A stretch of DNA of 64,000 bases from Kordia sp965224175 (GCF_965224175.1 NZ_OZ245041.1:248001-312000), one strand, 5' to 3'. Shown: positions 25,407 through 35,276, counted from the first letter of the stretch. Notes: a model not told the origin generated them from the sequence alone. Numbers and translations are program-made.

Positions 25407-27836
25407 TTATTGAATTCTAGAGTTTTCATCATCAGCTCCAGATCTAGTATTGCTATTTTTTACTTTAGAATTTCCAAACGTGTAGGAATAACTCAATCTA
25501 AATATGCGCGATCTTGTAGATTCTGGTTGATATGCTACACTAAAAATATTGTCATAAGCTTCTTGAGTAAAGCTACCAATAGTAGACCTAATATCTATAG
25601 ATTCAAGTACATCTGTTACAGAAAATTGAATACTTGATCCATTTTTAAAAGTATGTCTCAATCCAGCATTTAAAGCTCCAAAACCATTTACATCAGAAGA
25701 ACCATTGAAATGATCGGAAGTATACCAACCAGACAATTCTAAACTTGTATTTTCAGCAAGATTGAATGTTTGACTTCCATTAAAATTGTAATGAATATAA
25801 TCATTTGTGACAGGAGCTGCAGCGTGAATGAGTTTGTACTCTCTATACCCAATAGTACCGTTCCAATTCAAGTTCCACCAATCAGTAATACGTAATGGGA
25901 TATTCATTTGAAAATCCAAACTATTTTGATATTTCAGGTTTTGAGGAGAAATGATCGCCAAATCACTTCGTTCATCTTCTGTAACTTGATAATAAGAAAT
26001 TGGTGAATCTTCCAGTGTTCCTATAATAGAAAAACTATAGGATTTGTAATTATAAGTAAAGTTTACCGTATTGGTTATTGCGGGTAATAATTGCGGATTT
26101 CCTGTAAACACAGAAGTAGGAGAGTTGTACGTTAAATACGAAGCCAAATCGGCATAATTTGGACGTGTAATACGTTTGGTATATGCCAAATTCCAACTAG
26201 TGGTATCAGATATTTTTTTGGTAAGAAAAATGGAAGGAAATAGTTTCCCAAATTTTCTATTTAGGTTTGCGTCATCAAAAAGTTGATTCCAATATTCATA
26301 ACGTGCGCCAACTTGTAAAGAATATTTATCATTTATTGTATAATTGCTTTGTGCATACACAGCTGCTATTTGTTCTTCAGATTCTAAATCGTTTATAAAA
26401 CGCTCATCACTAACAAATACACCATTTTGTTCTATTTCTATTTGTGCTTCATTAATTGTTTTTGATAAGGAGCCTTTCATACCAGTTTCAAAAGTTAGTT
26501 TGTCTGAAATAGTATTTTTATAATCAACTTTGATTACACCAACGTCAATATTTGTTTTATTAGTTCCTCTATTTCCAGTATTATAAATCTCTCCTTCGGG
26601 CTGATAAGATTGTCCATCTTCATCAAAATAATCACTATTCACAACATTTGGAGTTTTATTATTATAGTTGATATAATCTAATGTTGTTGTAAATGTGTTC
26701 CTATCGTTTGAAGTCTCAAAAAAAGAAGAAATATTCGTATTTCTCCAGCGTCCGTCAGCATTTAAGTGAATTTGTGCATCCAAATACGGATTTGACGCAA
26801 AATCATATAAGCCACGATTCTGAGTTGTAATATCTGGACTAGACATATTTGATAATACATTAACACCTAACATAGATTCTTTAGATAGTTGGTAATCTAA
26901 TCCAATATTTATATTGTGACTTCGATTAATACGAGCGGTTTCACTTCTAAAATCGATAAAGGTAATTCCATTAAAAATAGGAATATTGGTACTTCCATTG
27001 CCTTGCCAACCGTCAGTAGTATCATCATACGAAAAAGAGTAGGAGCCAAAAGCGCTTAATTTCTCATTTCCATAATTTAATGATACACTCGTAGTTTGTT
27101 TTTCTCCAACACCATATCCAAATGAAACATTTATATTTCCTCTCATACCTAAACTTTCATTCTTAATCATCACAATATTTATAATACCACCATTACCATC
27201 GGCATCATATCTTGAGGATGGATTGGTTAACAGTTCTATTTTTTCAATATTATCTCCACTCATTCCACTCAACATGGTCATAATATCTGAAGTTGGCAAG
27301 CGCAATACTTTTCCATTAATCATAATAGTTGTTCCACTTTTTCCGTTCAATGAAAAGCTATTATTTCGTTGGTCTAAAATAACTCCTGGAGAACGTTCTA
27401 AAAGCTGCAAAGCATTGCTTCCTTGCGTCAAAATACTTTCTTGTACATTGATAATGTTTCCTTCTTTAGTATTCTTTATAAGTCTTTTCTTGGAAACTAA
27501 TAATACTTCATCTAATTCGCTTTGAGATTCTTTTAGTACAATGTTAGCAAAAGTTTTTCCTTGACTTGAATTGTATATAAATAGCTCAGATTTCCAATCT
27601 TTATATCCAAGTAATTGGACTTTTAAAATATAACTTCCATTATTTGTGACATCTATAGAAAAATTGCCTTTATCATCTGTAATCGCTCCTTTCAAAAGAT
27701 TATTTTCATCACTATCATACAACATTACATTTGCAAAAGGGATTGCCGCATTATGTACATCCTTAACCGTACCATTAATTTGTGTATATACAGTAAATGG
27801 AATCATTAGTAGTAAAAAGAAAGACAAGTTTTTCAT
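25407..27836 (-). CDS. Outer membrane beta-barrel protein (TonB-receptor-like, OMP_b-brl_3 type)
   Basis: An 809-residue outer membrane protein: signal peptide (about 1-18), a carboxypeptidase-regulatory-like domain (20-105, INGTVKDVHNAAIPFANVMLY), a plug-like region with SILTQGSNALQLLERSPGVILD and IEKIELLTNPSSRYDADGNGGIINIV, then a long beta-barrel ending in an aromatic strand before a short Ser/Asp-rich tail. This is the outer-membrane-beta-barrel family related to TonB receptors, lacking any clear TonB box. It is transcribed away from a LytS/LytTR pair and both promoter sides carry the same repeats, so its expression may depend on that system. Substrate unknown. Confidence 0.88.
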   Translation of the reverse strand: MKNLSFFLLLMIPFTVYTQINGTVKDVHNAAIPFANVMLYDSDENNLLKGAITDDKGNFSIDVTNNGSYILKVQLLGYKDWKSELFIYNSSQGKTFANIVLKESQSELDEVLLVSKKRLIKNTKEGNIINVQESILTQGSNALQLLERSPGVILDQRNNSFSLNGKSGTTIMINGKVLRLPTSDIMTMLSGMSGDNIEKIELLTNPSSRYDADGNGGIINIVMIKNESLGMRGNINVSFGYGVGEKQTTSVSLNYGNEKLSAFGSYSFSYDDTTDGWQGNGSTNIPIFNGITFIDFRSETARINRSHNINIGLDYQLSKESMLGVNVLSNMSSPDITTQNRGLYDFASNPYLDAQIHLNADGRWRNTNISSFFETSNDRNTFTTTLDYINYNNKTPNVVNSDYFDEDGQSYQPEGEIYNTGNRGTNKTNIDVGVIKVDYKNTISDKLTFETGMKGSLSKTINEAQIEIEQNGVFVSDERFINDLESEEQIAAVYAQSNYTINDKYSLQVGARYEYWNQLFDDANLNRKFGKLFPSIFLTKKISDTTSWNLAYTKRITRPNYADLASYLTYNSPTSVFTGNPQLLPAITNTVNFTYNYKSYSFSIIGTLEDSPISYYQVTEDERSDLAIISPQNLKYQNSLDFQMNIPLRITDWWNLNWNGTIGYREYKLIHAAAPVTNDYIHYNFNGSQTFNLAENTSLELSGWYTSDHFNGSSDVNGFGALNAGLRHTFKNGSSIQFSVTDVLESIDIRSTIGSFTQEAYDNIFSVAYQPESTRSRIFRLSYSYTFGNSKVKNSNTRSGADDENSRIQ

Positions 27837-27890
27837 ATGTTGTGGTTTTGAAACAAATATGAAAGACTAAATAAAGAGATGAAAATCAGA

Positions 27891-27918
27891 TTGATAAGTC
27901 ACCAGTTTTTATTGATAA
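27891..27918 (-). promoter_or_regulatory. Paired TTATCAA boxes before the beta-barrel gene
   Basis: TTGATAA occurs at 27891-27897 and again at 27912-27918, a 21-bp period. Read on the minus strand these are TTATCAA-N14-TTATCAA, 55 bases upstream of the beta-barrel start. The mirror-image pair lies at 27957-27984. Confidence 0.55.
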
Positions 27919-27956
27919 CCTGCAATGAATAGTAGATGTATATGTTTTTATGTCAT

Positions 27957-27984
27957 TTGTCAAGTTTATGCGACCACTTATCAA
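27957..27984 (+). promoter_or_regulatory. Paired TT(G/A)TCAA boxes before the LytS/LytTR operon
   Basis: TTGTCAA at 27957-27963 and TTATCAA at 27978-27984 are 21 bp apart and lie 46 bases before the kinase start. Same motif, spacing and relative orientation as the pair before the divergent beta-barrel gene. LytTR regulators bind direct repeats about two helical turns apart, so the adjacent regulator is the best candidate. Confidence 0.55.
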
Positions 27985-28029
27985 GTTCTAACCAAGTAAA
28001 ACAATTTTAACGTAAATTAGAAGCTAATT

Positions 28030-29157
28030 ATGACGCAACTAAAAAATATATATAAGCAAATAGCTCGTTATAAAGGGCATCATATCCTTTTTTGGACAGT
28101 GTATCATTTCTTTTGGTGGTTGGTATATTTTGGTGATATATTTGCCATTTTTGAAAAAATAACGGAACTGCACAACTTCATTAAGTTTTTAGGGTATGTA
28201 CTGTATCAAGCATTTGCTGTTTACTTTTGTGTATATTATTTAATTCCCAAGTTCTTAGAAAAACGACGTTATATAGCTTTTTTCTCTAATCTTTTAGGTA
28301 TTATTTTACTCACTACTTTTTTAATTACGTGTAATTACTTTTTTGCTGCTTATATAATTGATGCTTCTGTCTATGATTTGTTTAACTTATCGCCACGTTC
28401 ACCAGTTACAATATTCAAATACAATGCACTTCCTTCAACAGTTGCTTCGTTGACGTTGGGAATGAGTATTAAATTGTCTAAGAATTGGTTAGCAGCGCAG
28501 AAGCGACAACAAGAACTAGAAAAAGAAAAATTAGAGACAGAACTTAAATTTTTACGGTCGCAGTTCAATCCACATTTTTTATTCAATACAATCAACTCCA
28601 TTTTTGTATTGATCCATAAAAATACAGAGATGGCTTCTGAATCTTTGGTAAAGTTCTCCAATCTGTTACGTTATCAATTGTACGAATGTAATGCAGAGAC
28701 AATTCCTTTAAAGAATGAATTGGAATATGTGAAAAGTTTTATTGAATTAGAAAGTTTGCGTCAAAATAATGACTTTCAACTTACAGAAACGTATCCAGAG
28801 ACCACCAATGGATTGCTAATTGCACCATTTATATTGGTTCCTTTTGTTGAAAATGCTTTTAAACATGCATCTGAAGATGCTGAAAAGCATAAATGGATAC
28901 ATATAGAAACAAATATAGAGACAGGCATATTACAATTTACTATTTCAAATAGTATAGACAAATCAGTACAAAACACATTACTAAATGATACTATTTATAA
29001 AGGTTTGGGACTGAAAAATGTAAAAAGACGATTGGATTTGTTGTATCCAGATAAATATGAATTACAAATTTTAAAAGAAGAGAATTCATTTAAAGTACTA
29101 CTAGAAATTGACTTAGCAGCACAAGTACATATAACAACAAATAAAGTTGCCATATGA
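28030..29157 (+). CDS. Sensor histidine kinase, LytS/YehU type
   Basis: A 375-residue membrane kinase with four predicted membrane helices in the first 160 residues, a short coiled coil (KRQQELEKEKLETELK), the His_kinase domain with His182 in SQFNPHFLFNTINSIF, and an HATPase_c domain (ENAFKHA; GLGLKNVKRRLDLLYP). This is the type that pairs with LytTR regulators. Its stop overlaps the start of the LytTR gene by four bases, so they are translationally coupled. The ligand or stress sensed is unknown; it probably controls itself and the divergent outer membrane protein. Confidence 0.92.
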   Translation: MTQLKNIYKQIARYKGHHILFWTVYHFFWWLVYFGDIFAIFEKITELHNFIKFLGYVLYQAFAVYFCVYYLIPKFLEKRRYIAFFSNLLGIILLTTFLITCNYFFAAYIIDASVYDLFNLSPRSPVTIFKYNALPSTVASLTLGMSIKLSKNWLAAQKRQQELEKEKLETELKFLRSQFNPHFLFNTINSIFVLIHKNTEMASESLVKFSNLLRYQLYECNAETIPLKNELEYVKSFIELESLRQNNDFQLTETYPETTNGLLIAPFILVPFVENAFKHASEDAEKHKWIHIETNIETGILQFTISNSIDKSVQNTLLNDTIYKGLGLKNVKRRLDLLYPDKYELQILKEENSFKVLLEIDLAAQVHITTNKVAI

Positions 29158-29876
29158 TTAAATGTATTGTCGTTGATGATGAACCACTAGCACGCGAATG
29201 TATAGAAAACTACATTCAGCAAATAGATTTTCTAACCTGTGTTGGAACATGCAAATCTGCATTAGAAATAAGTTCACTTTTACAAAAAACACAGGCAGAT
29301 TTATTGTTTTTAGACATTCAAATGCCAGTTATGAACGGATTGGAATTTTTAAAAGTTATTGAAAATCCTCCAATGACAATAATCACTACGGCTTATTCTG
29401 ACTATGCTATTGAAGGTTTTGAGCTTGATGTATTGGATTATTTATTAAAACCTATAGTATTTAATCGTTTTTTTGCAGCGGTTAACAAAGCGAAAAAGTC
29501 CTTTTATTTGCAAAAAGGTGTAGTTCCTATTTCATTACCAGAAGAAGAAGAGAATTTCTTTTTTATAAAATGTGATGGACGTTATGAGAAAATATTTTTA
29601 GATGCAATTTTGTTCATAGAAGCTATGCAAAACTATGTCATCATTCAAACAAAAGAAAAACGATATGTAACGTTGTTATTTTTAAAAAATGTGGCAGAAA
29701 AATTGAATACGGACGATTTTCTACGTGTTCACAAATCTTACATTGTAGCACGCTCAAAAATAGAAGCGGCTTCAACTACGGAAATTCAGATAGAAAACTT
29801 TCGAATACCTATAAGCAGAACGTATAAAAAAATAGTATTGCCAAAAATATTGGGAGATAAGCTTTGGGATAACTAA
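29154..29876 (+). CDS. LytTR family response regulator
   Basis: A 240-residue regulator: receiver domain (1-120) with the DDE acidic cluster, phospho-acceptor Asp54 in LLFLDIQMPVMNG and LLKPIVFNRF; LytTR DNA-binding domain (about 138-235) with FFIKCDGRYEKIFLDAILFIEAMQNYV and the FLRVHKSYIV signature. It overlaps the kinase gene by four bases. Likely target: the 21-bp-period TTATCAA boxes between this operon and the beta-barrel gene (inference from position and spacing). Confidence 0.92.
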   Translation: MIKCIVVDDEPLARECIENYIQQIDFLTCVGTCKSALEISSLLQKTQADLLFLDIQMPVMNGLEFLKVIENPPMTIITTAYSDYAIEGFELDVLDYLLKPIVFNRFFAAVNKAKKSFYLQKGVVPISLPEEEENFFFIKCDGRYEKIFLDAILFIEAMQNYVIIQTKEKRYVTLLFLKNVAEKLNTDDFLRVHKSYIVARSKIEAASTTEIQIENFRIPISRTYKKIVLPKILGDKLWDN

Positions 29877-30043
29877 GATGTATCAATAGTAAGAAGTTTA
29901 GCGAGGTTATCAGTTAAAATTATTTGTGAAGAATAATTGATTCAACAGATTGCTACAAATCTCTATGAAATTTTCGCAATAACGTACCAGATTCAAATTG
30001 TAAGTTCGAGTGATTTTCGTTATAAAATTGTATCGAGAAAAAT

Positions 30044-30946
30044 TTACATCACCTTTTCAATTTGTTCAATAATCGTTACAGGATCAGTTTCATAATCAAA
30101 CCACAAAGTTGCTTCATCTTTTCGGAACCAAGTTCCTTGTCGTTTGGCAAAACGTCGCGTGTTCTTTTTGATCTCACTTATGGCGAAATCCAAAGTAAAA
30201 TCTCCATCCATATAAGTAAAAAGTTCACGATAACCAACAGTTTGTAAGGCATTTAAGCTTTTGTGTGGATACAATGTTTTTGCTTCTTCTAGCAAACCTT
30301 CGTCCATCATAATATCTACACGACGATTGATGCGATCGTACATAATTGGTCTATCTGCTGTCAAGCCTACTTTAATAGTTTTAAAATTTCTATCAGCAGT
30401 CTTGTCTTTCAAAAAACTAGAATATGGTTGTCCGCTTCCAATACAAATTTCCAATGCGCGTATCAAACGATGCGGATTGTCTAAAGCTACTTTTTTATAA
30501 TAGACAGGATCGAGTTCTTTCAATTTTTCTTGTAGTGCTGTTATGCCTTTTTCTTCTAATAGTTGATTTAAATCTTCTCTAATTTGCGGATCAACCTTTG
30601 GAAATTCATCTAAACCTTTTATCACGGCATCTACATACAAACCGCTTCCACCAACCATAACAACAACATCATACTTTTGAAATAGCTCGTTAAGTTTAGC
30701 TACTGCATCTTTTTCAAACTGTCCTACATTATAACTGTCAAAAATGCTTATATGTTGAATAAAATGATGTGTAGCAGCACTTAATTCTTCATTTGAAGGA
30801 ACTGCAGTACCAATACGCATTTCTTTAAAAAATTGGCGTGAATCACAAGAAATAATTTCTGTCTTAAAATGATTAGCAAGTTTAATGCTCAAAGCAGTTT
30901 TTCCGATAGCGGTTGCACCAACAATAGAAATAAGGTATTTAGACAT
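30044..30946 (-). CDS. miaA: tRNA dimethylallyltransferase
   Basis: MiaA transfers a dimethylallyl group to the N6 of A37 in tRNAs reading codons that begin with U. The N-terminus carries the P-loop GATAIGKT (10-17), followed by IISCDSRQFFKEMRIGTAVP, MVGGSGLYVDAVIKG and the C-terminal TRRFAKRQGTWFR, all standard for the family. Length of 300 residues is normal. It lies 11 bases downstream of the Kv-like channel gene on the same strand, so the two may be co-transcribed. Confidence 0.95.
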   Translation of the reverse strand: MSKYLISIVGATAIGKTALSIKLANHFKTEIISCDSRQFFKEMRIGTAVPSNEELSAATHHFIQHISIFDSYNVGQFEKDAVAKLNELFQKYDVVVMVGGSGLYVDAVIKGLDEFPKVDPQIREDLNQLLEEKGITALQEKLKELDPVYYKKVALDNPHRLIRALEICIGSGQPYSSFLKDKTADRNFKTIKVGLTADRPIMYDRINRRVDIMMDEGLLEEAKTLYPHKSLNALQTVGYRELFTYMDGDFTLDFAISEIKKNTRRFAKRQGTWFRKDEATLWFDYETDPVTIIEQIEKVM

Positions 30947-30957
30947 GAAAAAGTATA

Positions 30958-31788
30958 TTATTCAGTTTCTTTTTGATGTAAACTTTCGCCACAAACAAAG
31001 CAAAATTCAGCATCGTCTCTGTGTCCTTCAGCAGAGCAATTTGGACAAGATTGTGTGTTTAAATGCACATCATCTTTATCCATTGTAGCTAATTCAGCAG
31101 TAACAATTCCAGTAGGAACTGCAATAATTCCATAACCCATAATCATAATAATAGAGGCTATAAATTGCCCTAAAGCTGTGTGTGGAGCAATATCTCCATA
31201 ACCGACAGTTGTCAGTGTCACAATGGCCCAATAAATACTTCTAGGAATGCTAGTAAAACCACTGCCTTCTTCACTTTCAATTAAATACATTACGGAACCT
31301 AAAATGGTACACAAAATCAAAATAAACATAATAAATACGCCTATTTTAACTCTACTAGCTTTCAAAGCACGCATAATATTGTTTGATTCTCCAATAAAAC
31401 GTGCAAGTTTTAAAATTCTGAAAACACGCATTAAACGCAACGCTCTGAGTGCTACTAACGATTGCGAACCAATAATAAACAAGGATAAGTATTTTGGAAT
31501 GGTAGATAGAAAATCGATAATTCCGTAAAAACTAAAAATATACTGAGAAGGTTTTCGAATAGAAATGATTCTAGCAAAGTATTCAAGCGTAAATAAAATT
31601 GTAATTACCCATTCAGCAATATTCAAGAATTCTCCATGCGCAAGTGCAAATTCTTCAACACTTTCCAGCATCACCAAAACAATACTAGCCAAAATAAGCA
31701 CTAACAAAACCACATCAAACAGTTTTCCTGCCGGGGTATCAGCTTCGTATATTACTTCATGAAGTTTAGATTTCCAATCTTTCGTCAT
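30958..31788 (-). CDS. Voltage-gated-type potassium channel with C-terminal zinc ribbon
   Basis: A 276-residue ion transporter of the Kv type: S1 (about 24-42), S2 (53-75), S3 (86-104), S4 with regularly placed arginines (LRALRLMRVFRILKLAR, 114-130), S5 (148-170), pore with filter TVGYGD (194-199), S6 (207-230). Unlike the minimal Kv layout, the cytoplasmic end carries two CxxC pairs (Cys248/251 and Cys263/266), which read as a small zinc ribbon. K+ selectivity follows from the filter. The role of the ribbon is unknown; it could be a redox or assembly module. Lies directly before miaA. Confidence 0.9.
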   Translation of the reverse strand: MTKDWKSKLHEVIYEADTPAGKLFDVVLLVLILASIVLVMLESVEEFALAHGEFLNIAEWVITILFTLEYFARIISIRKPSQYIFSFYGIIDFLSTIPKYLSLFIIGSQSLVALRALRLMRVFRILKLARFIGESNNIMRALKASRVKIGVFIMFILILCTILGSVMYLIESEEGSGFTSIPRSIYWAIVTLTTVGYGDIAPHTALGQFIASIIMIMGYGIIAVPTGIVTAELATMDKDDVHLNTQSCPNCSAEGHRDDAEFCFVCGESLHQKETE

Positions 31789-31808
31789 GCTGCTAATTTA
31801 CTATTAAT

Positions 31809-33776
31809 TTAGGAATTTTTCTTTTTAATGGCTAATCGTGTATTTTTCTGAAGGATAGACAATTTACTGAAAAATGCTTTTAATTCTTGATATTCTTCTG
31901 GTTCAAAGTAGAAATTATTCAAAATTAATTTAAAAGACATGTTCAACTGTCCGTTTTGTTGCACTGTTTTTACAGCACAAATAGCTTTTTCGCCAGCAAT
32001 AGAAAATTGTTGATTTTCTGGAACATTTGAAAATTCGTAGCCTGCAGGTAATGACATCAAAAAACGTGTAGTGTATACGCGTGGAAAAGCAAAATCTACA
32101 GGATATTGTCGCTCGTTTAGTTTAAAAGGATTTTTAGCAAAAACTTTCAAAAAAAACGGATCTAAGAATACTTCTGAACTAGAGAAATTATCTTCATCAA
32201 ATTCTAAACTAAATTGTTCTTTTAAAGGCTTTGAAGGCTTGTTGCGATCTTCAATATTGTATTCATCTACTTCCAAAAATGTGAGACGTTCTTCAAAATC
32301 ATTTAAATATTCTTCAGTACTTTTTGATGCTAATTGTTCTCGTTTTTGATATGCTAAATATCCAGTGTTTACCTGTGATAACTGTCCTTTGGCACTTCCG
32401 TCTTCAGAAACGGTAACTCGAACGGTTGTATTTTGACGGTTTTCTAAAAACGGATTTATGGTATACCAATAACTTGGATTTTTAAAATCCATTGCGCGTC
32501 CGTTGTAGTTTAGCGCACGAATTGGTAGCAACCCAAACGAAAGTAACTTTTCAGTAGCATCAAGCAAAAATACTTCATCTCCAATAGTTACTTTGGCGAT
32601 CAAATAATTAAAATCAGACATCACCGGATGCAATTGCGTTGGCAAACCTTTAGCGCGTGTCGACAGCATCAAAGTTTCAGTTTTAATATCTGCGGCAAGC
32701 AAACTATTAATTAACGACAGATTGATTTCAGCTACATTTCCAGTTTTTTCCTGAAAAGCACGACGTACATTGGCATCGCCAAAAAGCCCATATTTTTCAT
32801 TCCACGTATAATGATTTTGGATGAAAGTATAGATTTTTTGTGCTTTCTTATATTCCGAAGGTTCATTCAAAATATCTTCTGACAATTGATTTTTAAAGAA
32901 CTTGTTTTTACGAACTTGCGCACCAATATCTTTATCTTTACGCATATCTTTATCAACAGCTTTCCACGTTTTGGTATACACATCTTTTCCGCCATTAAAA
33001 CGCACAAATTCAGACAATTCGAAAGCAATTTTTGATAAATAATTATTTCTTGAAAGCATATAAGATTCTTCCTTAAAAGCAGGAATATCTTTCATGGCAT
33101 ATTTCAAGACTTCACAATCTGCTCTTCCTACCATTCCTGGAATTCTGAAACATCTTTTTGTAACAGAAGCTTCATTCACGTCTAACTTTTGAAAACCTTT
33201 CAAGGTTCTGTTATAACGATAGTTTGCAGGAATTTTGGCATTGAATTCACTATACACTTTTGGAATGTCTGATTGAAAATCCCAACCTTCAAAATTGTAA
33301 ATAAACGGCGAAACCAGCGTATACTGATATTCCAAAACACTTCCTACTTTTACATTTGGAAATGTAAAGCGTTTTTCACTGTAAAAAGGTGTCACATCTA
33401 TAGAAAATATTTGATCTTGTGTTAAGTGATCAATTTTATCAGAATTGTGTGTAATGGCTTTGACATCTTTAATCTGCTCAATAGATTTTTTATTTTTATA
33501 AACAGGAATTACAATATTAGCTTTATCAATTCCTTGTTTGTCTAAGATTTTAATTTTTACGTAGTAATGCTTTATTAGGTGAATTCTATCGTGAACAACT
33601 TCAAAATAATTTTCGCCATATTCTTCCAACACAACGGCGTGTGCAGTTGTATCTTTCGCATAAACGGTCATATTTAATTCATCTTGAGTGATTTTGTTAA
33701 ACTTTTCACTCGTAGGACTTTGGCTGTAAGACCATAGGGTAAACAGCATGGTAACTAGCAGGTAAATCGGTTTCAT
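31809..33776 (-). CDS. DUF3857 / transglutaminase-like domain protein, exported
   Basis: A 655-residue protein with a signal peptide (about 1-18), an N-terminal DUF3857 domain (about 50-220, VLEYQYTLVSPF in its core), a transglutaminase-like region (about 280-400) and a C-terminal beta-rich DUF3858-like part. In the transglutaminase-like region the expected Cys, where papain-like members have theirs, looks replaced: the segment reads GNVAEINLSLINSLLAADI. The protein may therefore be non-enzymatic. Such proteins are common in Bacteroidetes and mostly uncharacterised. No clear operon partner: gaps of 20 bases to the channel gene and 92 to the exonuclease gene. Confidence 0.82.
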   Translation of the reverse strand: MKPIYLLVTMLFTLWSYSQSPTSEKFNKITQDELNMTVYAKDTTAHAVVLEEYGENYFEVVHDRIHLIKHYYVKIKILDKQGIDKANIVIPVYKNKKSIEQIKDVKAITHNSDKIDHLTQDQIFSIDVTPFYSEKRFTFPNVKVGSVLEYQYTLVSPFIYNFEGWDFQSDIPKVYSEFNAKIPANYRYNRTLKGFQKLDVNEASVTKRCFRIPGMVGRADCEVLKYAMKDIPAFKEESYMLSRNNYLSKIAFELSEFVRFNGGKDVYTKTWKAVDKDMRKDKDIGAQVRKNKFFKNQLSEDILNEPSEYKKAQKIYTFIQNHYTWNEKYGLFGDANVRRAFQEKTGNVAEINLSLINSLLAADIKTETLMLSTRAKGLPTQLHPVMSDFNYLIAKVTIGDEVFLLDATEKLLSFGLLPIRALNYNGRAMDFKNPSYWYTINPFLENRQNTTVRVTVSEDGSAKGQLSQVNTGYLAYQKREQLASKSTEEYLNDFEERLTFLEVDEYNIEDRNKPSKPLKEQFSLEFDEDNFSSSEVFLDPFFLKVFAKNPFKLNERQYPVDFAFPRVYTTRFLMSLPAGYEFSNVPENQQFSIAGEKAICAVKTVQQNGQLNMSFKLILNNFYFEPEEYQELKAFFSKLSILQKNTRLAIKKKNS

Positions 33777-33868
33777 CTATTGTTTTTATAAAAATTAATA
33801 TGATTAGATGGAATGTTTGTATACTCTTTTTGGTAACTAATGATTAGTATAATATAATACGGATAATG

Positions 33869-35230
33869 TTACAATGTAATGATTTTGAATCTATTTTTTC
33901 GACGAAGAAAACTTTGAATAATGTGTTGTACATCTCTATTATTTTGCATTGGTGTAATGATCGTTTTTAGTACTTCTTTATTGGTGATTTGATAATTTAA
34001 ACTATAAAAACCATATCCTTTGTATTCACCATTTTCTATTAAAATAGCACAACGTTCATCATGATGACGTCCACGATCAATAATTAGCATATTTTTGTTG
34101 GTATAACTATACTTGTCAATAGCTTTTTGAACACGTTCATTATATGTAGTAACATCTTCTTCTTTAATACAAGCTCCAGTACATTCTTTGATGGTATATT
34201 GAAAACAATGTGTTTTAGAACTGTACAATTCATTTACTTTTTGACACAATGAAAAATCTTCAGTAAGCTTAAACATTACATGTTTCGCTTGCGACATGTT
34301 GGTAAATGTCGTAATGCTTTTTTTGCGACCGTCAGCTTTTTCAATACGCAAACCTATATAGCCGTTTTCGTCTGTGTATGAATACAAGGCATACTGAAAA
34401 ATAGTTTTTCGCTGCGCACGATTGTAAATTGGCTTTTTGAGTTTAATCTCTTGACTTTCTTTTAAAAGCGCGACCAATTCGCTTCCAGTTCGTTCAAAAG
34501 TTACTGCGGCAACTTGTTTCTGAATTTTTTTAGATTTATTGTTCGTGCCCGTAAAGTGTTGATTGACACGTTTTTTAATGTTTTTACTTTTTCCGATATA
34601 AATAATCTCGCCTTTAGCATTGTGCATATAATATACGCCAGTTGCTGAAGGTAAATTTTCAAGAATATCGAGTAAACGTGTAGCTACTTTTTTCTTGATT
34701 TCGGTTTTTACGGCTTGTTGAATGATAGTTTTTTCCGAATCTTTATCAAGCAATAGTTGAAAGAGTTTTACAGTAGCGAGTGCATCTCCTGAAGCTCTAT
34801 GTCTGTCACTCATCGGAATTCCTAAAGCACGAACTAATTTTCCTAGTTTGTATGATTCCATTTCTGGAATTAGTTTTTGGGAAAGTTCAACAGTACACAA
34901 ACTTTTACGTTTGTATTTAAAGCCTAATCGTTTAAATTCTAACTGTAAAATACGATAGTCAAAACTAGCATTATGCGCTACAATAATACAGCCTTCAGTA
35001 ATTTCTACAATACGTTTGGCAACTTCGTAGAATTTTGGAGCATCACGAAGCATTTTTGAATTAATTCCCGTCAAGTTCACTACAAAAGGTTGAATTTCGC
35101 GTTCAGGATTTACCAAACTAATAAACTGGTCTACAATTTCGTGACCGTCAAATTTATAGATTGCAATTTCAGTAACACCTTCTTCATTATATTTTCCACC
35201 GGTGGTTTCTATGTCTACTATTGCGTACAA
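33869..35230 (-). CDS. DnaQ-like 3'-5' exonuclease fused to a GIY-YIG (UvrC/Cho-type) nuclease
   Basis: A 453-residue fusion. Residues 1-170 are a DEDDh exonuclease (IVDIETTG at the start, AHNASFDYRIL, HRASGDALAT). Residues about 195-275 are a GIY-YIG nuclease domain (TGVYYMHNAKGEIIYIGKSKNIKKRVNQHF). The remaining part resembles the region after the nuclease domain in UvrC/Cho-like proteins. The fusion is known from many bacteria and is usually annotated as a DNA polymerase III epsilon-like or excinuclease-related protein. A role in DNA repair or editing is likely; it does not replace the replicative epsilon subunit by any evidence here. Confidence 0.9.
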   Translation of the reverse strand: MYAIVDIETTGGKYNEEGVTEIAIYKFDGHEIVDQFISLVNPEREIQPFVVNLTGINSKMLRDAPKFYEVAKRIVEITEGCIIVAHNASFDYRILQLEFKRLGFKYKRKSLCTVELSQKLIPEMESYKLGKLVRALGIPMSDRHRASGDALATVKLFQLLLDKDSEKTIIQQAVKTEIKKKVATRLLDILENLPSATGVYYMHNAKGEIIYIGKSKNIKKRVNQHFTGTNNKSKKIQKQVAAVTFERTGSELVALLKESQEIKLKKPIYNRAQRKTIFQYALYSYTDENGYIGLRIEKADGRKKSITTFTNMSQAKHVMFKLTEDFSLCQKVNELYSSKTHCFQYTIKECTGACIKEEDVTTYNERVQKAIDKYSYTNKNMLIIDRGRHHDERCAILIENGEYKGYGFYSLNYQITNKEVLKTIITPMQNNRDVQHIIQSFLRRKNRFKIITL

Positions 35231-35276
35231 ATGATATGCATTGTTTTAAGAATTCTGGTATAAATATAAAAATATC

